The notes below the pieces were generated by a model. The model saw nothing but the letters and a program-made list of their open reading frames with translations. It was not told the origin of the DNA and ran no database searches. A DNA stretch of 10,142 bases from Candidatus Cloacimonadota bacterium (GTDB lineage Bacteria > Cloacimonadota > Cloacimonadia > Cloacimonadales > TCS61). Below are positions 1 to 7,002 of the stretch, piece by piece. A program made the translations under genes and the position numbers. How positions within the stretch are numbered: position 1 is the stretch's first letter; every line of letters starts with the position of its first letter. The stretch lies in contig QMNP01000036.1 in assembly GCA_003647825.1 (NCBI GenBank), positions 1-10,142 on the forward strand, read 5' to 3'.

Positions 1-2
1 AA

Positions 3-1307
3 ATGAAGATCCTGGAAAGATATATACTGAAAGAGAACTTCAAACCATTTATCGTTTCTTTAATGGTGACAACTTTCGTAATGCTTCTAGATAAAATTAT
101 TGATCTTTTGAATATGATCATCGATAAGCATCTCGATTTTGTAACAATTGTTTCAATATTCAGTCTTAGCCTACCCTTTATGCTGGCTCTTACTGTTCCA
201 ATGGCAATCCTGCTAGCTTCCATTATGTCGTTTGGCAGATTAGCAGTAGATAATGAATTGGTGGCTTTTAAGTCTTGCGGAATAAATATTTACACTCTTC
301 TAAGGCCTACAGTTATTGCAGCATTATTTATATCTATATTTATGGTTTACTTCAATAACGAAATCCTTCCAGACACAAATCATATGCTGAAGAATATGAT
401 GATCAAAGCCAATTATCGAAGACCGGTAACTGCGATTATTCCCGGTACTTTTAATACAATGAAGAACTATACTATCTATGCAAAAGAAAGAAGGGACGAC
501 CAACTTTATGATATCGTTATCTACAACAGAGAAAATACTAAATTTCCTCAGACAATAACTGCTGAACGGGGAGAGATATACCTGGCAAATGGAGGAAACA
601 GTTTAACTGCTATCCTTTATAAAGGTCAGCTTCATGAACGCGACAGCCAGAATCCCGCTAAATATCAGATAAGTAAATTCAAAAGATTCACATTGAATCT
701 TCCTGACCTTGGCTATAAAATGAATGAGAAAGGTTCTGATTATCGTGGTGATAGAGAATTAAGCTCCAGGGCGATGCAAGATGTAATAGACCGCAAGGAG
801 AAGCAGATCGAAGTTGTAGTTGAAGAAATTATCGATATAAATGCAGCGATAGAAAGAGATAGACCTGATTCATTAACCTCCAGGACAGCCTTCCGAGATT
901 TGAAAAAGAATTATAATAAACTCAGTATGAAAAAGGATAAATTAAAAACTTTGCAGGGTGATATTCGCAAATATCAAGTTGAAATCCATAAGAAATATGC
1001 AATTGCTTTTGCCTGCCTTATCTTTGTATTGGTAGGAGCTCCAGTAGGGATGATGACTCGAACAAGCGGAGTCGGAATGGCATTTTCAGTTAGCTCGTTT
1101 GTCTTCTTGATCTATTATGGGGCTTTAACTCTTGGAGAAGAGCTTGCTGATAAAGGTATTGTATCACCCTTCTTAGCGATGTGGATATCTAATATTGTGT
1201 TTGGTGTGGTGGGAATTTATCTCGTAATAATTTCTGTAAGGGAATTGAAAGTGTTAGATTTAAACATAGTAAAAGATAAAATATTAAAATTTATGAGATT
1301 GAAATGA
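3..1307 (+). CDS. lptF: LptF-type permease of the lipopolysaccharide export ABC transporter (YjgP/YjgQ family)
   Basis: This is an inner-membrane permease of the YjgP/YjgQ family. With LptG and the ATPase LptB it extracts lipopolysaccharide from the inner membrane and passes it to the periplasmic Lpt bridge. The family layout is visible: hydrophobic segments near residues 15-38, 50-76 and 97-117, a periplasmic beta-rich domain from about 120 to 240, then C-terminal membrane segments near 332-352, 357-375 and 388-411. The N-terminus (MKILERYILKENFKPF) is the usual cytoplasmic lead-in, so the ATG at position 3 is probably the true start, although only two bases lie upstream and no ribosome site can be seen. 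At 434 residues it is longer than a typical LptF of about 360. Much of the excess is a charged helical stretch at about 250-330. The stop overlaps the next permease by four bases (ATGA), suggesting translational coupling. LptF versus LptG is assigned mainly by gene order. Confidence 0.9.
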   Translation: MKILERYILKENFKPFIVSLMVTTFVMLLDKIIDLLNMIIDKHLDFVTIVSIFSLSLPFMLALTVPMAILLASIMSFGRLAVDNELVAFKSCGINIYTLLRPTVIAALFISIFMVYFNNEILPDTNHMLKNMMIKANYRRPVTAIIPGTFNTMKNYTIYAKERRDDQLYDIVIYNRENTKFPQTITAERGEIYLANGGNSLTAILYKGQLHERDSQNPAKYQISKFKRFTLNLPDLGYKMNEKGSDYRGDRELSSRAMQDVIDRKEKQIEVVVEEIIDINAAIERDRPDSLTSRTAFRDLKKNYNKLSMKKDKLKTLQGDIRKYQVEIHKKYAIAFACLIFVLVGAPVGMMTRTSGVGMAFSVSSFVFLIYYGALTLGEELADKGIVSPFLAMWISNIVFGVVGIYLVIISVRELKVLDLNIVKDKILKFMRLK

Positions 1308-2392
1308 GAATACTCGATAAATATATACTTCGTGAATACATATCAATTCTTTTGATCATTGTTTTTGCATTTTCAGTGCTTTTCCTGGTTGTGGATGTAT
1401 CGGATCGTTTACCAAGGTTGCTCCGAAAAGGTGCAGAGATGAATGATATGGTCGTATATTTCTTATTACGAATCCCGTATCTTATTATTCTTACAACACC
1501 TGTAATGGTGCTGCTTTCAGGTCTCTTCCTGATGAATAACTTATCAAAATATAGTGAATCAATAGCGATTCGTGGAGCTGGAATTAGTATTTTACGTATG
1601 GTCACTCCTCTTATCTGGTTTGGAATTGGATTTAGTATATTAGTGCTTTTGTTGGGTGAGTTCGTGTTGCCAAAAGCAGAAGAAATGCGAAATCGGATTT
1701 ATACCGAAAAGATCAAAAAAATGAAAGTCGAAGATAAGAAGATGCGATCTCATATTCATTATGTGGGTAAAGACAATAACTTATATTATATTGGCTTTTT
1801 TGATGGATATCGGAATCTCTTAAAAATAATAGATATAACTACTTATGATCCAGGAACAGGTGAATTGAAAAGAAAGGTTACTGCTTCTGATGCAGTTTGG
1901 GAAAATGATAATTGGAGTTTCCAGGGTTGCGATATTAGGTATTTCGAAAAAGGAATGTTAGTCAGTATGGAACATTATGATTCAACAGTGATCCCTGAAG
2001 TGGATGTTTCTCCCATTGATTTTATAAAAAGTGCCAAGAAACCGATGTCCATGAACTTTTTTGAACTTAGAAATTATATTAATAGACTTAAGAAAGTTGG
2101 TGAAAATTACAATAAAGAGATGGTGGAATTAAATCTGAAAGTGTCTTTTCCTTTTGCGAATTTGATTATCCTTCTATTCAGTGTCCCATTGGTTTCCACT
2201 TCATCGCGCAGTAGAGCTCGAGGAATGATCTTTGGTTTGGGATTACTGGTCTGTTTCTTATTTTTATCAACATTACGGATTTGCCAGAGTCTGGGGTATA
2301 ATGGTGTTTTATCTCCAATGATGGCAGCCTGGTTTCCCAATCTGATTTTTTTACTTGTAGGTATTTATTTCGTTATTAAAGCAGAGGTTTAA
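1304..2392 (+). CDS. lptG: LptG-type permease of the lipopolysaccharide export ABC transporter (YjgP/YjgQ family)
   Basis: This is the second YjgP/YjgQ permease, the likely partner of the preceding gene in an LptB2FG complex. At 362 residues it has the normal family length. It begins MRILDKYILREYISI, parallel to its neighbour. Hydrophobic segments lie near residues 12-32, 50-77 and 97-121. A periplasmic jelly-roll-like region spans about 125-270, and three C-terminal membrane segments lie near 280-297, 306-325 and 340-358. The short linker KVSFPFANLIILLFSVPL is characteristic of the fourth membrane helix in this family. The ATG overlaps the stop of the upstream gene, and the GTG of the next gene follows its stop directly. 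No separate LptB ATPase gene is in the window, so it must be elsewhere. Family membership is secure. The F/G distinction is less so, because the two paralogues are hard to tell apart by eye. Confidence 0.88.
   Translation: MRILDKYILREYISILLIIVFAFSVLFLVVDVSDRLPRLLRKGAEMNDMVVYFLLRIPYLIILTTPVMVLLSGLFLMNNLSKYSESIAIRGAGISILRMVTPLIWFGIGFSILVLLLGEFVLPKAEEMRNRIYTEKIKKMKVEDKKMRSHIHYVGKDNNLYYIGFFDGYRNLLKIIDITTYDPGTGELKRKVTASDAVWENDNWSFQGCDIRYFEKGMLVSMEHYDSTVIPEVDVSPIDFIKSAKKPMSMNFFELRNYINRLKKVGENYNKEMVELNLKVSFPFANLIILLFSVPLVSTSSRSRARGMIFGLGLLVCFLFLSTLRICQSLGYNGVLSPMMAAWFPNLIFLLVGIYFVIKAEV
2383..2387 (+). promoter_or_regulatory. Ribosome binding site supporting a GTG start
   Basis: AGAGG lies five bases before the GTG at 2393, inside the last codons of the upstream permease gene. 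It supports GTG as the start of the glycosyltransferase. Translation from there immediately gives MDKKRILLVYINF, a plausible first beta strand of a GT-B fold. Confidence 0.5.
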
Positions 2393-3391
2393 GTGGATAA
2401 AAAAAGGATCCTGTTGGTCTATATCAATTTTGCCAGTTTCGTTAAGGTAGATCATGAAATTTTAAGTAAAAAAAATATTGTTAAAAAATACCAATTCAAA
2501 GCATCTAAAAATTTAGTGCTCATGCTGATCGAATACATAAAACAGTTCTTCTTTCTTGTAAGCAATCTAAAATCATTCGACCTGGTTTACTGCTGGTTTG
2601 CAGATTATCACACACTATTACCAATATTTTTTGCCAAGTTATTTGGAAAGAAGTCATTTTTAGTTTTGGGTGGATATGATGTAACCTATGTAAAAAAAAT
2701 AAACTACGGGTCATTCAATAATCCAGTTCGACTTTATTGTGCCAGTTATTCAATCAGGAATGCTTTCATAAATCTGCCTGTTTGCGACAATATATTAACA
2801 GAAGCTTTAGAACGAGTGCCGCAAGCTAAAACTAAACTCCTTTATACGGGCTATAATTATGATAAATTTATTCCGAAATATGATAAACAAAGTTATGTAT
2901 TAACAGTTGGAATTGCTGATAATGAAAAGTCATATTTCATAAAGAACATTGATTTTTTCTTATCTGTTGTAAAAGCAATGCCGGGAACTAAATTTATAAT
3001 GGTTGGACTAAATGATCAATTTACTCCAAAGCATGAACTCCCAAATCTTACAATTATTGATAAAATATCTCAGGATAAATTAATAGAATATTATCAGAAA
3101 GCATCCGTATATGTTCAGTTCTCTTTAAGGGAAGGATTGCCAAACTCTGTTTGTGAAGCCATGTTATGCGGTTGCATTCCGGTTGGCTCTAATAAAGGTG
3201 GAATTCCTACAGCTATAGGAAAGTGCGGGTACATAATTGATTCATTCGATGTGGATAGTGCTGTTAAAAAAATAGAAAAAGCTTTGGATTCAACTATCAT
3301 TGAACGTAAAGCAGCAAGACAACATATAATCGATAATTTTTCTCTTAAAAGAAGAGAAAATGAACTTATTGCATTAGTAGAAGAAATATGA
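2393..3391 (+). CDS. Family 4 (GT-B fold) glycosyltransferase
   Basis: This is a probable cytoplasmic or membrane-associated glycosyltransferase that moves a sugar from an activated nucleotide donor onto a growing surface glycan. It has 332 residues, slightly short for the family. The N-terminal acceptor half (1-165) is divergent. The C-terminal half holds the GT4 signature: YVQFSLREGLPNSVCEAML at about 240-258, with the E-x7-E pair at E247 and E255 that contacts the donor nucleotide sugar, followed by CGCIPVGSNKGGIP and GYIID. The start is GTG, directly abutting the permease stop, with AGAGG upstream. The end overlaps the next gene by four bases (ATGA). Donor and acceptor cannot be read from sequence. 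The operon context with a flippase and Lpt permeases favours lipopolysaccharide core, O-antigen or another lipid-linked glycan. No clear membrane-spanning helix was seen, only a hydrophobic patch near 41-57. Confidence 0.85.
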   Translation: MDKKRILLVYINFASFVKVDHEILSKKNIVKKYQFKASKNLVLMLIEYIKQFFFLVSNLKSFDLVYCWFADYHTLLPIFFAKLFGKKSFLVLGGYDVTYVKKINYGSFNNPVRLYCASYSIRNAFINLPVCDNILTEALERVPQAKTKLLYTGYNYDKFIPKYDKQSYVLTVGIADNEKSYFIKNIDFFLSVVKAMPGTKFIMVGLNDQFTPKHELPNLTIIDKISQDKLIEYYQKASVYVQFSLREGLPNSVCEAMLCGCIPVGSNKGGIPTAIGKCGYIIDSFDVDSAVKKIEKALDSTIIERKAARQHIIDNFSLKRRENELIALVEEI

Positions 3392-4491
3392 AATATCTAA
3401 TTTTTGGTAAAATTGTAGAAATTACAATCGATCACCCCGCAGATGAACTAATAAAAATAGATCTCGAAAAAGGATTCTCTCTCTATTCAAAAGCAGATGA
3501 ATCTAAGAAAACCAATATTAAAATCACAATCTGTCAGGAATTCAAAAAACTTAGAATTATCTCTCAAAATCCATCGGTTCATCAGGAAATAGAGAACGGA
3601 TTCATTGCCAAATTCCTTAAATACGATATTGCTTATCAGCAGATTGATGACCAGTTAATCATAAACATCAAACTGAAAACAACTGCTAATAAATTGCTGA
3701 AATATCTGAAGAAAGTCAACAATATAGAATATGAGAATATCGAAGGTAGGATCAGCAGTGTGATCCATGAAATGGCTCTTATTCCAGCTACTTATTTCTT
3801 TGATGATCTAACACTTATCCATTCCTCTACTTTTACAAAAAATGATAGCACTATAATGGTGGGAGGTACAGGAGGCTGCGGGAAAACATCTCTTTGTATT
3901 GAGCTTTGCATGAATCATGGTTTCAAATTTGTGAATGATGATATTGCCGTTATTGATGCAACTGGAAAGGCTTGGCCAAACCTGGCCTTCCCCAAAATTT
4001 ACGGTTATAATCTTGTAGGAAATAAAAAACTTAGTAACTTGATATTTAAAGATCGAGAAATGGCAGATAGAATTATTTGGAAAATGAAATATTCACTTTT
4101 AGGAGCTGATAAAGTTCGCAGGAAAATCTCACCTGTTGAAGCTTTTGGGGGTTATCAAAGTGAACCTGTGCTGTTAACAGCTTATTACCTGCTTTCCCGC
4201 GTAAATACTGAAAATATCTCTATCAAAGATATTGAAGCTGTCAAAGCAGCAGAGATTTCAACTAAGATCATTCAGCAGGAATATTTTGCTTTTAACAACC
4301 ACATTCTGTGGCATGAAGTAAATTGCCGAATTAATAATACTGAACCGATACTGAAGTTGTCTAATGTTTTTGATAAAATGGAAAAGTTAAATAAAAAAGT
4401 AATTAATAAACTGAAATGCAAATTGATTCAAATACCCATATACATCAAACACCAGAAATATATTTCTGAAGTTAGTAAGTTGATCCGGTAA
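3388..4491 (+). CDS. HPr kinase/phosphorylase-like P-loop protein (HprK-related)
   Basis: This 367-residue protein has a C-terminal half resembling the catalytic core of HPr kinase/phosphorylase. The visible elements, in order, are H145 in 'LIHSSTF', where HprK proteins have a conserved His before the P-loop; the Walker A loop GGTGGCGKTS at 159-168 with K166; and an acidic pair D184-D185 in FVNDDIAVID, matching the metal-binding 'ADD' of HprK. A segment AWPNLAFPKIYGY at 195-207 resembles that of HprK-related proteins. Residues 1-125 form a separate, unrecognised domain. True HprK phosphorylates a serine on HPr in sugar-uptake control. Neither HPr nor PTS genes are here, and the P-loop differs from the usual GxSGxGKS. 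HprK-related kinases of unknown substrate occur in capsule and peptide-modification clusters, so the substrate may be a sugar, lipid or protein. The gene overlaps the glycosyltransferase by four bases and lies one base before the flippase. The fold call is fairly firm and the reaction is unknown. Confidence 0.65.
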   Translation: MKYLIFGKIVEITIDHPADELIKIDLEKGFSLYSKADESKKTNIKITICQEFKKLRIISQNPSVHQEIENGFIAKFLKYDIAYQQIDDQLIINIKLKTTANKLLKYLKKVNNIEYENIEGRISSVIHEMALIPATYFFDDLTLIHSSTFTKNDSTIMVGGTGGCGKTSLCIELCMNHGFKFVNDDIAVIDATGKAWPNLAFPKIYGYNLVGNKKLSNLIFKDREMADRIIWKMKYSLLGADKVRRKISPVEAFGGYQSEPVLLTAYYLLSRVNTENISIKDIEAVKAAEISTKIIQQEYFAFNNHILWHEVNCRINNTEPILKLSNVFDKMEKLNKKVINKLKCKLIQIPIYIKHQKYISEVSKLIR

Positions 4492-4492
4492 A

Positions 4493-5953
4493 ATGCTGAA
4501 TAAACTAACCAGAGCCTTCCAAAATTCTTTGATCTACGCAATTGGCAATATATCACGTAAAGCAATAGCTTTTTTGTTGCTGCCTTTATATGTAAAAAAG
4601 CTCACACTTGCAGATTACGGTATTCTGGGCATCATGGAAGTTTCAAGTCAAGCTCTGATTGCCATTTTTGGATTTGGCCTCCACATGGCTCTAAATCGCT
4701 GGTATTGGGACGAGAAATACAAATCTCAGCAAAAAGAGATAGTCTTTTCAGTAACTATTTTCCTGCTGCTTGCTTCGGTTTTTATTTTTTTGGGATTCAT
4801 GCCAATATCTCGCTGGTTTTCTCAATTGATATTAGCGGTTGGTGATTACTCTTACATCTTTAAACTTGTACTGCTTGTTTCACTTCTGGAAGTTCTCGCT
4901 CAGGTTTTCTTTTCTGTAATGCGCCTGGAAGAAAAATCAGTTTTATTCTCTACAACAAATGTAATTCGTTTGTTAGTAACTCTACTGATAACAATATATT
5001 TAATTGCTTTCAAAAGCAGAGGGATCACAGGAATTTATGAAGCACAATTATTAGGTTTAATCGTCTATTTCTTACTGATATCACGTTTCATTATCAATCA
5101 TATAACCCTGCGTTTTCAGTGGAGTATTTTACGTGAAATGCTCAGTTATAGTTTGCCATTAATTCTCTCTTCAATATCCGGAATTATCTTAACCTTAACC
5201 GATAGATATGCACTCAACTTTATGGCAAACCTGAATGAAGTCGCAATCTATAATCTGGCAGCAAAACTGGCTTATGTGATAATGGTATTTGTAGTTACAC
5301 CAATTCGAATGTCGTTAACACCAATCTTATACAAGATGATCGATCAACCTGACAGCAAAAGATTCTATTCCAAAGTATTAACTTATTTTTCATTCATTAT
5401 CATTACCTGCGTTATGATCATATCATTATTCAGCAAAGAAATTATCGCTCTGTTTACGGGAGCCAACTCTGAATATATGGCAGCAGCTTCTTTAGTCCCG
5501 ATCATCGGAATGGTAATTTTTGTCGGCATGATGAAAGATACAGTTGCATTGGGTATAAATATTGTTAAACGAACTAAAACAATTTCTGTTGTTATGATGA
5601 TCGCTGCTGCTTTCAATATAGTCGCAAATATCTTATTTGTACCTATTTGGCAAGCTGTCGGAGCAGCCTATGCTACTCTCACGTCACAGGTTTTACTTCT
5701 TGTGTTAATCTACATTTATGCACAAAAATATTATCCCATTCCATATGAAATAGGGAAGGTCTTTAAGATGGTTTTTGTCGCTGCTGTACTATTCGCAATA
5801 ACAGCATTTATTCCTTATAAAACAATAATAATGCAGATTTCAATAAAAATGTTATTGTTAATTAGTTTTCCTTTTATCTTATATTTTCTAAAATTTTATG
5901 AAGATATTGAGTTAAGTACTATTAAACGAATAGTTCTAAAGAGAAGAGGTTAA
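4493..5953 (+). CDS. Wzx/MOP-superfamily polysaccharide (O-antigen) flippase
   Basis: This 486-residue, very hydrophobic protein has roughly twelve to fourteen predicted membrane helices along its whole length, as expected for the multidrug/oligosaccharidyl-lipid/polysaccharide exporter superfamily. The N-terminal region carries family-typical wording: 'LLLPLYVKKLTLADYGILG' near 28-46, then GFGLHMALNRWYW near 60-72, close to the 'YtkyLtpsdYGil ... alnRfy' pattern of Wzx-like flippases. Such proteins flip undecaprenyl-linked oligosaccharide from the cytoplasmic to the periplasmic face of the inner membrane. The gene starts one base after the HprK-like gene with no clear Shine-Dalgarno sequence, so it probably relies on translational coupling. 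It is the last gene of the operon. Its stop lies only 12 bases from the stop of the convergent surface-protein gene. The glycan carried is unknown. A teichoic-acid or peptidoglycan-precursor exporter is less likely given the neighbours. Confidence 0.88.
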   Translation: MLNKLTRAFQNSLIYAIGNISRKAIAFLLLPLYVKKLTLADYGILGIMEVSSQALIAIFGFGLHMALNRWYWDEKYKSQQKEIVFSVTIFLLLASVFIFLGFMPISRWFSQLILAVGDYSYIFKLVLLVSLLEVLAQVFFSVMRLEEKSVLFSTTNVIRLLVTLLITIYLIAFKSRGITGIYEAQLLGLIVYFLLISRFIINHITLRFQWSILREMLSYSLPLILSSISGIILTLTDRYALNFMANLNEVAIYNLAAKLAYVIMVFVVTPIRMSLTPILYKMIDQPDSKRFYSKVLTYFSFIIITCVMIISLFSKEIIALFTGANSEYMAAASLVPIIGMVIFVGMMKDTVALGINIVKRTKTISVVMMIAAAFNIVANILFVPIWQAVGAAYATLTSQVLLLVLIYIYAQKYYPIPYEIGKVFKMVFVAAVLFAITAFIPYKTIIMQISIKMLLLISFPFILYFLKFYEDIELSTIKRIVLKRRG

Positions 5954-5965
5954 TAGAAAACAAGC

Positions 5966-6460
5966 CTATTTTATTAAGATCATCTTTCTCATATTCTCAT
6001 AACTTTCGGTTTTCAGTTTATAAAAATAAACACCTGAACTACGATCTATAGCCTCCCATTGGAAGCAATATGTTCCGCTGGTATAATATTTTTTAAATAA
6101 GATCTGACCCCTAACATTAAAAATACTGAGTTCACCTGATTCATTATTCCTGATATTAAAATAGATGTATGTAATTGGATTGAATGGATTTGGAAAATTT
6201 TGATACAATTCAGTTCTTGTGGGTATTGGAAGGTCATTTGTTCCAGTTAATGTTACAGAAATATAATCTAATTTTAATTCATTATCTTCTTCTATTCCAT
6301 CAGTTACAATTAATTTTACTGCGTAAGATCCCGTATTATAATAAGTACAACTAGGATTGGGATCATTGCTATCGATTACTCCATCGTTGTTGAAGTCCCA
6401 CTGCCAATTTGTTATTGAACCATCTGAGAGATCATTGAATTGAACCTGAAGTGGTACTAG
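5966..6460 (-). pseudogene. Out-of-frame C-terminal part of the surface protein: third PKD domain and type IX sorting domain
   Basis: This is the continuation, in a shifted frame, of the gene ending at 6457. Reading from 6460 gives LVPLQVQFNDLSDGS, exactly what should follow the interrupted PTSG if one base is restored (compare PTSGLAPLTVQFTDLS in the first PKD repeat). It then completes a PKD domain with WQWDFNNDGVIDSND. After a linker comes LYQNFPNPFNPITYIYF and a tail ending SSGVYFYKLK...RKMILIK, the type A sorting domain recognised by the type IX secretion system. No credible start or ribosome site precedes this part. The first ATG, at 6208, is not in this frame's natural boundary but inside the sorting domain (Y-to-Q-N region, leaky alternative only), so I read it as a fragment and not an independent gene. 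If the missing base is an assembly error, the intact protein is 746 residues, 5966-8205. Confidence 0.8.
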
Positions 6461-7002
6461 CCACTGGTAGGAACAGCATTAAAGTTACAATTAACATGTT
6501 GACGAGTAGAAATATAGTTTGGCTTTATTAAAGTATCGTAATATTCACCGTTAGTTACTGTTAGTGTTACATTGAATGAATCAGATTCTGTGTAAGTATA
6601 ATTTGGATTCTGCTCATTTGAATCTATTATCCCATCACCATTGAAATCCCATTCCCAGGTAGTAATATTACCAATAGATAGATCAGTAAATTGAACATCT
6701 AATGGTATATAACCAAATTGTGGATTAGCTTCGAAATTTGCAGATACCGGATTTTCTACGTTAATATAAGAATCTTTGATCTCGGTGCTTATATCGGTAG
6801 AGCTACCAACAGTTAGTTTTACAGTATAATTTCCTGGAATTTGGTATGTATTGAAAGGATTCTGTTCATATGAATCGATTACTCCATCATTTTCGAAATC
6901 CCATTCCCATAACGTAATTGGTGAGGAATTGGTAGTGGAAAGATCAGTAAATTGGACTGTTAAAGGTGCAAGTCCAGAAGTCGGAGATCCAGAAAAATCT
7001 GC
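6299..7002 (-). repeat. Three tandem PKD domains with exact 84-residue spacing
   Basis: Three PKD (immunoglobulin-like) repeats lie in one coding strand. Their WxWDF cores are at W435, W519 and W603 when the frameshift near 6461 is corrected, giving spacings of exactly 84 and 84 residues. Each repeat has the order FxxxPxxGxxPLxVQFTDLS, WxWDF, D-x-(N/E)-x-DG-x-ID, (N/D)P, then a TV/KL(I/T)V strand. Copies one and two are at about 7002-6802 and 6747-6550. Copy three is split across frames, about 6492-6299. They are similar but not identical, so they are diverged protein repeats and not a recent DNA duplication. Confidence 0.85.

Noticed and set aside
2107..2340. Minus-strand open frame of 77 codons inside the lptG-type gene
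   Set aside because: It lies wholly inside a well-supported membrane protein gene, has no recognisable domain or ribosome site, and its composition mirrors the opposite frame.
5949..5975. Possible bidirectional terminator between the convergent genes (AATAG-N9-CTATT)
   Set aside because: The stem is five A/T-dominated pairs, too weak to call.
6046..6237. Minus-strand open frame of 63 codons overlapping the sorting domain
   Set aside because: It is a different frame from the recognisable NFPNPFNP sorting domain and resembles nothing.
6455..6470. Programmed ribosomal frameshift at the surface-protein break
   Set aside because: There is no slippery X-XXY-YYZ heptamer, no obvious following structure and no stimulatory Shine-Dalgarno sequence, so a lost base is the simpler explanation.
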